Origin: JAJRRH01 sp047638815
GTDB lineage: Bacteria; Bacteroidota; Bacteroidia; Flavobacteriales_D; JABDKJ01
Reading direction: 5' to 3'
DNA length: 7,542 nt
Assembly: GCA_047638815.1 (NCBI GenBank)
Contig: JBLIMR010000082.1
Location: forward strand, 1-7,542
Position numbers and translations under genes: made by a program. This document shows positions 5,285-7,542 of this stretch, piece by piece (position 1 is the first letter of the stretch; each line of letters starts with the position of its first letter). The notes beneath the pieces were generated by a model that saw nothing but the letters and a program-made list of their open reading frames with translations, searched no databases and had not been told where the DNA came from.

Positions 5285-7531
5285 ATGAAAAAAACACTTA
5301 CAATTGCCTGCTTAGTATGCTGTGCATCATTCCTTAATGCGCAAATACAGTATGGAGGAACACCGATCAACTGGAACTCTAAATCTTCTTTGGATATGGA
5401 AATCCCTACTATGGTTATGCCAAGTTTGGATATGAATACCATAAATGCTGAAGATGCAGTTGTTGACCAATACAAAGAAACTCCTTATAGATTTGGATTT
5501 GATCATGATGTAAACTACAATTTCTTTGAGATAGCTAGCAATATCGAAAGAAAAAATGGCGACAAAGTATGGAGAATGGGAATCAATTGTCCAAAAGCCA
5601 CTTCGATAAATTTCCTTTTTGGAGAATTTTACCTACCTGAGGGCGGTGAATTATTTATTTGGAACCAAGACCGAACTGAATTTTTGGGTTCATTTACTAA
5701 TGCAAACAACAAAGAATTTGGGAGCTTGGCAATTGGATTAATTCATGATGACAACATTGTTATTGAATATGTTGAATCTGCTGAAACGCTAAACCAAGCA
5801 TTATTATCTATTTCACAAATTTCGCATGGTTACAGACCAGTTCTTAATAAGTGGGAAGAAGACAAAGGACCATTCGGAACAAGTGGATCTTGTAACATGA
5901 ATGTAAATTGCCCTGATGGTGCAGATTGGGAAGCAGAAAAAAGAGGAGTGGCATTAATTCTTAACGGAGGAAATGCACACTGTACTGGTTCTTTGATTAA
6001 CAATACTGATGAAGATGGAGCTCCATACTTCTTAACAGCTGCTCATTGCGATGCCAATGAAGCAAATTGGGTATTCTACTTCAACCATGAATATGAAGGA
6101 TGTGCAAATAGTGGTCCTGCACTAACGAGTCAAAGTATCTCTGGTGGTGTACAGCAAGCTAGTACTGCGCCATCTGATGCTCATCTTGTATTACTAAGTA
6201 GTGATGTCCCTGCGGATTACGATCCGTACTTCAATGGATGGGACAATAGTGGAGATCCTGTTTCTTTAGGAATTGGAATTCACCATCCATCAGGTGACGT
6301 GAAAAAATTAGCTTTTGATGATGATCCATTAACAATCACTCAGTACTTAGGGATGACAGCCAATGATAACTTCGATCACTGGAGAATTGAATTATGGGAA
6401 AGAGCAACGACTACTGAAGGTGGATCTTCTGGGTCTCCACTTTTTGATCAAGATCATAGAATAATAGGTCAACTTCACGGTGGTTATGCCAACTGTGCTA
6501 ACTCGATAGATGATTATTATGGAGCAATGCATACGTCATGGTCAACTTTAGATGAATTCTTGGATCCATCTGGATCGGGTGTTTCGACATTAGATGGTTA
6601 TGGACCTTATGACATTACTTATGCCAATGATGCACAAGCAGGAACTATCACAGGACAACCTGATGGTGGATGTGAGCCAGTGCCTTTTGAAGCTAGTTTT
6701 GAATTAAAAAATAATGGAACGGCAACTTTGACTGCTGCTACGATAACATATTCGTTCAACGGTGCTGCTCAGCCTACCATTAACTGGACAGGTTCTTTAG
6801 CGCAAGATGAGGGTGAAGATATTGCTTTGGGAACTTTCAATACGGCACTTGGTGCTAACAGTATAGAAGTAAATGTTGCTACTGCTGTAGATGATAACTC
6901 AAACAATAATACTAATGCTGTTGACTTCGAAGGAGGTGCCGCAGATGCAAGTGGTGCTGCTTCAATCAACATTGAAATCTTAACTGATGACTATGGTGCT
7001 GAGACTACATGGGAACTAATTGCGCCAAACGGCACAGTCGTTTTAGATGGTGGACCTTATGGTAATAATGAATTGGTTAGTGATGATTATACAATCACAA
7101 GTGCCAATGAAGGGTGTTATGAATTTATTCTTTATGATGCTTTTGGTGACGGAATTTGCTGTGGCTTTGGTGAAGGAAACTATGAAGTAACAGATGCTTT
7201 AGGAACTGTTATGTTGAGTGGCGGTGAGTTTGCGGAATCTGTTGCAGGTCTCGTGTCAATGCAAGCTTCACTTAGTATTGATGAAAATGATTTCTCAGAC
7301 GCGATCAATGTTTATCCTAATCCAACAGAGAACATTCTGAATGTAAGATTTGGAACAATTGCCAACTACAATATGGAAGTTTATAATGTTGTGGGTGAAT
7401 TGATCATGATGACAAATTCAAATGGTCAAAGAAATGTTCAATTGAACGTGAATGATTTTGCTTCTGGAATGTACTTCTTGCAAATAAGCGGTGAAGGAAA
7501 TAATGGTGTGAAAACATTTACTGTTAAGTAA
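5285..7531 (+). CDS. Secreted lysyl endopeptidase-like serine protease (Achromobacter protease I type) with T9SS sorting domain
   Basis: This 748-residue preproprotein has a signal peptide at 1-19 (probable cleavage NA|Q). A propeptide follows at about 20-197, with WRMGI, FLFGEFYLPEGGELFIWN and the like, typical of Bacteroidota relatives. The trypsin-fold catalytic domain spans about 198-436. The triad is His254 (LTAAHC), Asp298 (DAHLVLL) and Ser382 (GGSSGSP). Six cysteines (203, 209, 233, 255, 273, 404) correspond to the three disulfides of Achromobacter protease I. Asp410 (DYYG) aligns with the Asp that gives that enzyme lysine specificity, and His398 (GQLHGG) is also kept, so cleavage after Lys is likely. 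Residues about 440-550 form an Ig/CARDB-like beta domain and about 558-655 a Cys-containing module with GDGICCGFG. Residues about 675-748 (NVYPNP to the end, FTVK) are a type A T9SS sorting domain, implying export across the outer membrane and tail removal. Specificity is inferred by alignment from memory. Confidence 0.92.
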   Translation: MKKTLTIACLVCCASFLNAQIQYGGTPINWNSKSSLDMEIPTMVMPSLDMNTINAEDAVVDQYKETPYRFGFDHDVNYNFFEIASNIERKNGDKVWRMGINCPKATSINFLFGEFYLPEGGELFIWNQDRTEFLGSFTNANNKEFGSLAIGLIHDDNIVIEYVESAETLNQALLSISQISHGYRPVLNKWEEDKGPFGTSGSCNMNVNCPDGADWEAEKRGVALILNGGNAHCTGSLINNTDEDGAPYFLTAAHCDANEANWVFYFNHEYEGCANSGPALTSQSISGGVQQASTAPSDAHLVLLSSDVPADYDPYFNGWDNSGDPVSLGIGIHHPSGDVKKLAFDDDPLTITQYLGMTANDNFDHWRIELWERATTTEGGSSGSPLFDQDHRIIGQLHGGYANCANSIDDYYGAMHTSWSTLDEFLDPSGSGVSTLDGYGPYDITYANDAQAGTITGQPDGGCEPVPFEASFELKNNGTATLTAATITYSFNGAAQPTINWTGSLAQDEGEDIALGTFNTALGANSIEVNVATAVDDNSNNNTNAVDFEGGAADASGAASINIEILTDDYGAETTWELIAPNGTVVLDGGPYGNNELVSDDYTITSANEGCYEFILYDAFGDGICCGFGEGNYEVTDALGTVMLSGGEFAESVAGLVSMQASLSIDENDFSDAINVYPNPTENILNVRFGTIANYNMEVYNVVGELIMMTNSNGQRNVQLNVNDFASGMYFLQISGEGNNGVKTFTVK

Positions 7532-7542
7532 TAGAAACTATT

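Noticed and set aside
1..7542. CRISPR array, insertion sequence, prophage, tRNA/rRNA or defence system
   Set aside because: I saw no regularly spaced direct repeats, no terminal inverted repeats with a transposase, no tRNA-like or rRNA-like segment and no defence-associated domain in any frame.

Overview
The window looks like ordinary chromosomal DNA from a free-living member of the Bacteroidota. Three things point there: an AT-rich sequence, promoters with the Bacteroidota -7 signature TAnnTTTG and no clear Shine-Dalgarno sites, and a secreted protease ending in a type IX secretion (T9SS) C-terminal sorting domain. Two small proteins that resemble Bacteroidota-specific families (DUF6495-like and DUF6728-like, recalled from memory) agree with this. 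I cannot place it reliably below phylum; a Flavobacteriia- or Saprospiria-like lineage is plausible.

Layout from left to right. Positions 1-152 (minus strand) hold what looks like the 5' end of a gene that runs off the left edge; its last visible residues resemble the end of a signal peptide or a membrane segment. Positions 153-463 are non-coding, with several short inverted repeats. Positions 464-2371 (plus) encode a complete YgiQ-family radical SAM protein. It converges, with a 22-base gap, on a two-gene minus-strand operon: a 54-residue single-pass membrane protein (2881-3045) followed 7 bases later by a 159-residue DUF6495-like protein (2394-2873). The 54-codon gene is short and easily missed. 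A good -7 box and a dyad symmetry sit just in front of this operon, in the divergent region shared with uvrB.

Positions 3130-5154 (plus) encode a full-length UvrB, the helicase-like subunit of nucleotide excision repair, with one unusual residue in helicase motif VI. After a 130-base gap holding a near-ideal Bacteroidota promoter, positions 5285-7531 encode a secreted trypsin-fold protease of the lysyl endopeptidase (Achromobacter protease I) type. It has a signal peptide, a propeptide, a catalytic domain with triad and six matching cysteines, two accessory beta domains and a T9SS sorting tail.

The genes do not form one pathway. UvrB is a DNA-repair enzyme, YgiQ an uncharacterised radical SAM enzyme, and the protease a secreted digestive enzyme. 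I see no CRISPR array, mobile element, toxin-antitoxin pair, phage gene or defence cassette, and I found no convincing undescribed system. The most useful observations are the small membrane-protein gene with its dyad-covered start, the near-complete conservation of Lys-C determinants in a T9SS-exported protease, and the UvrB motif VI substitution.
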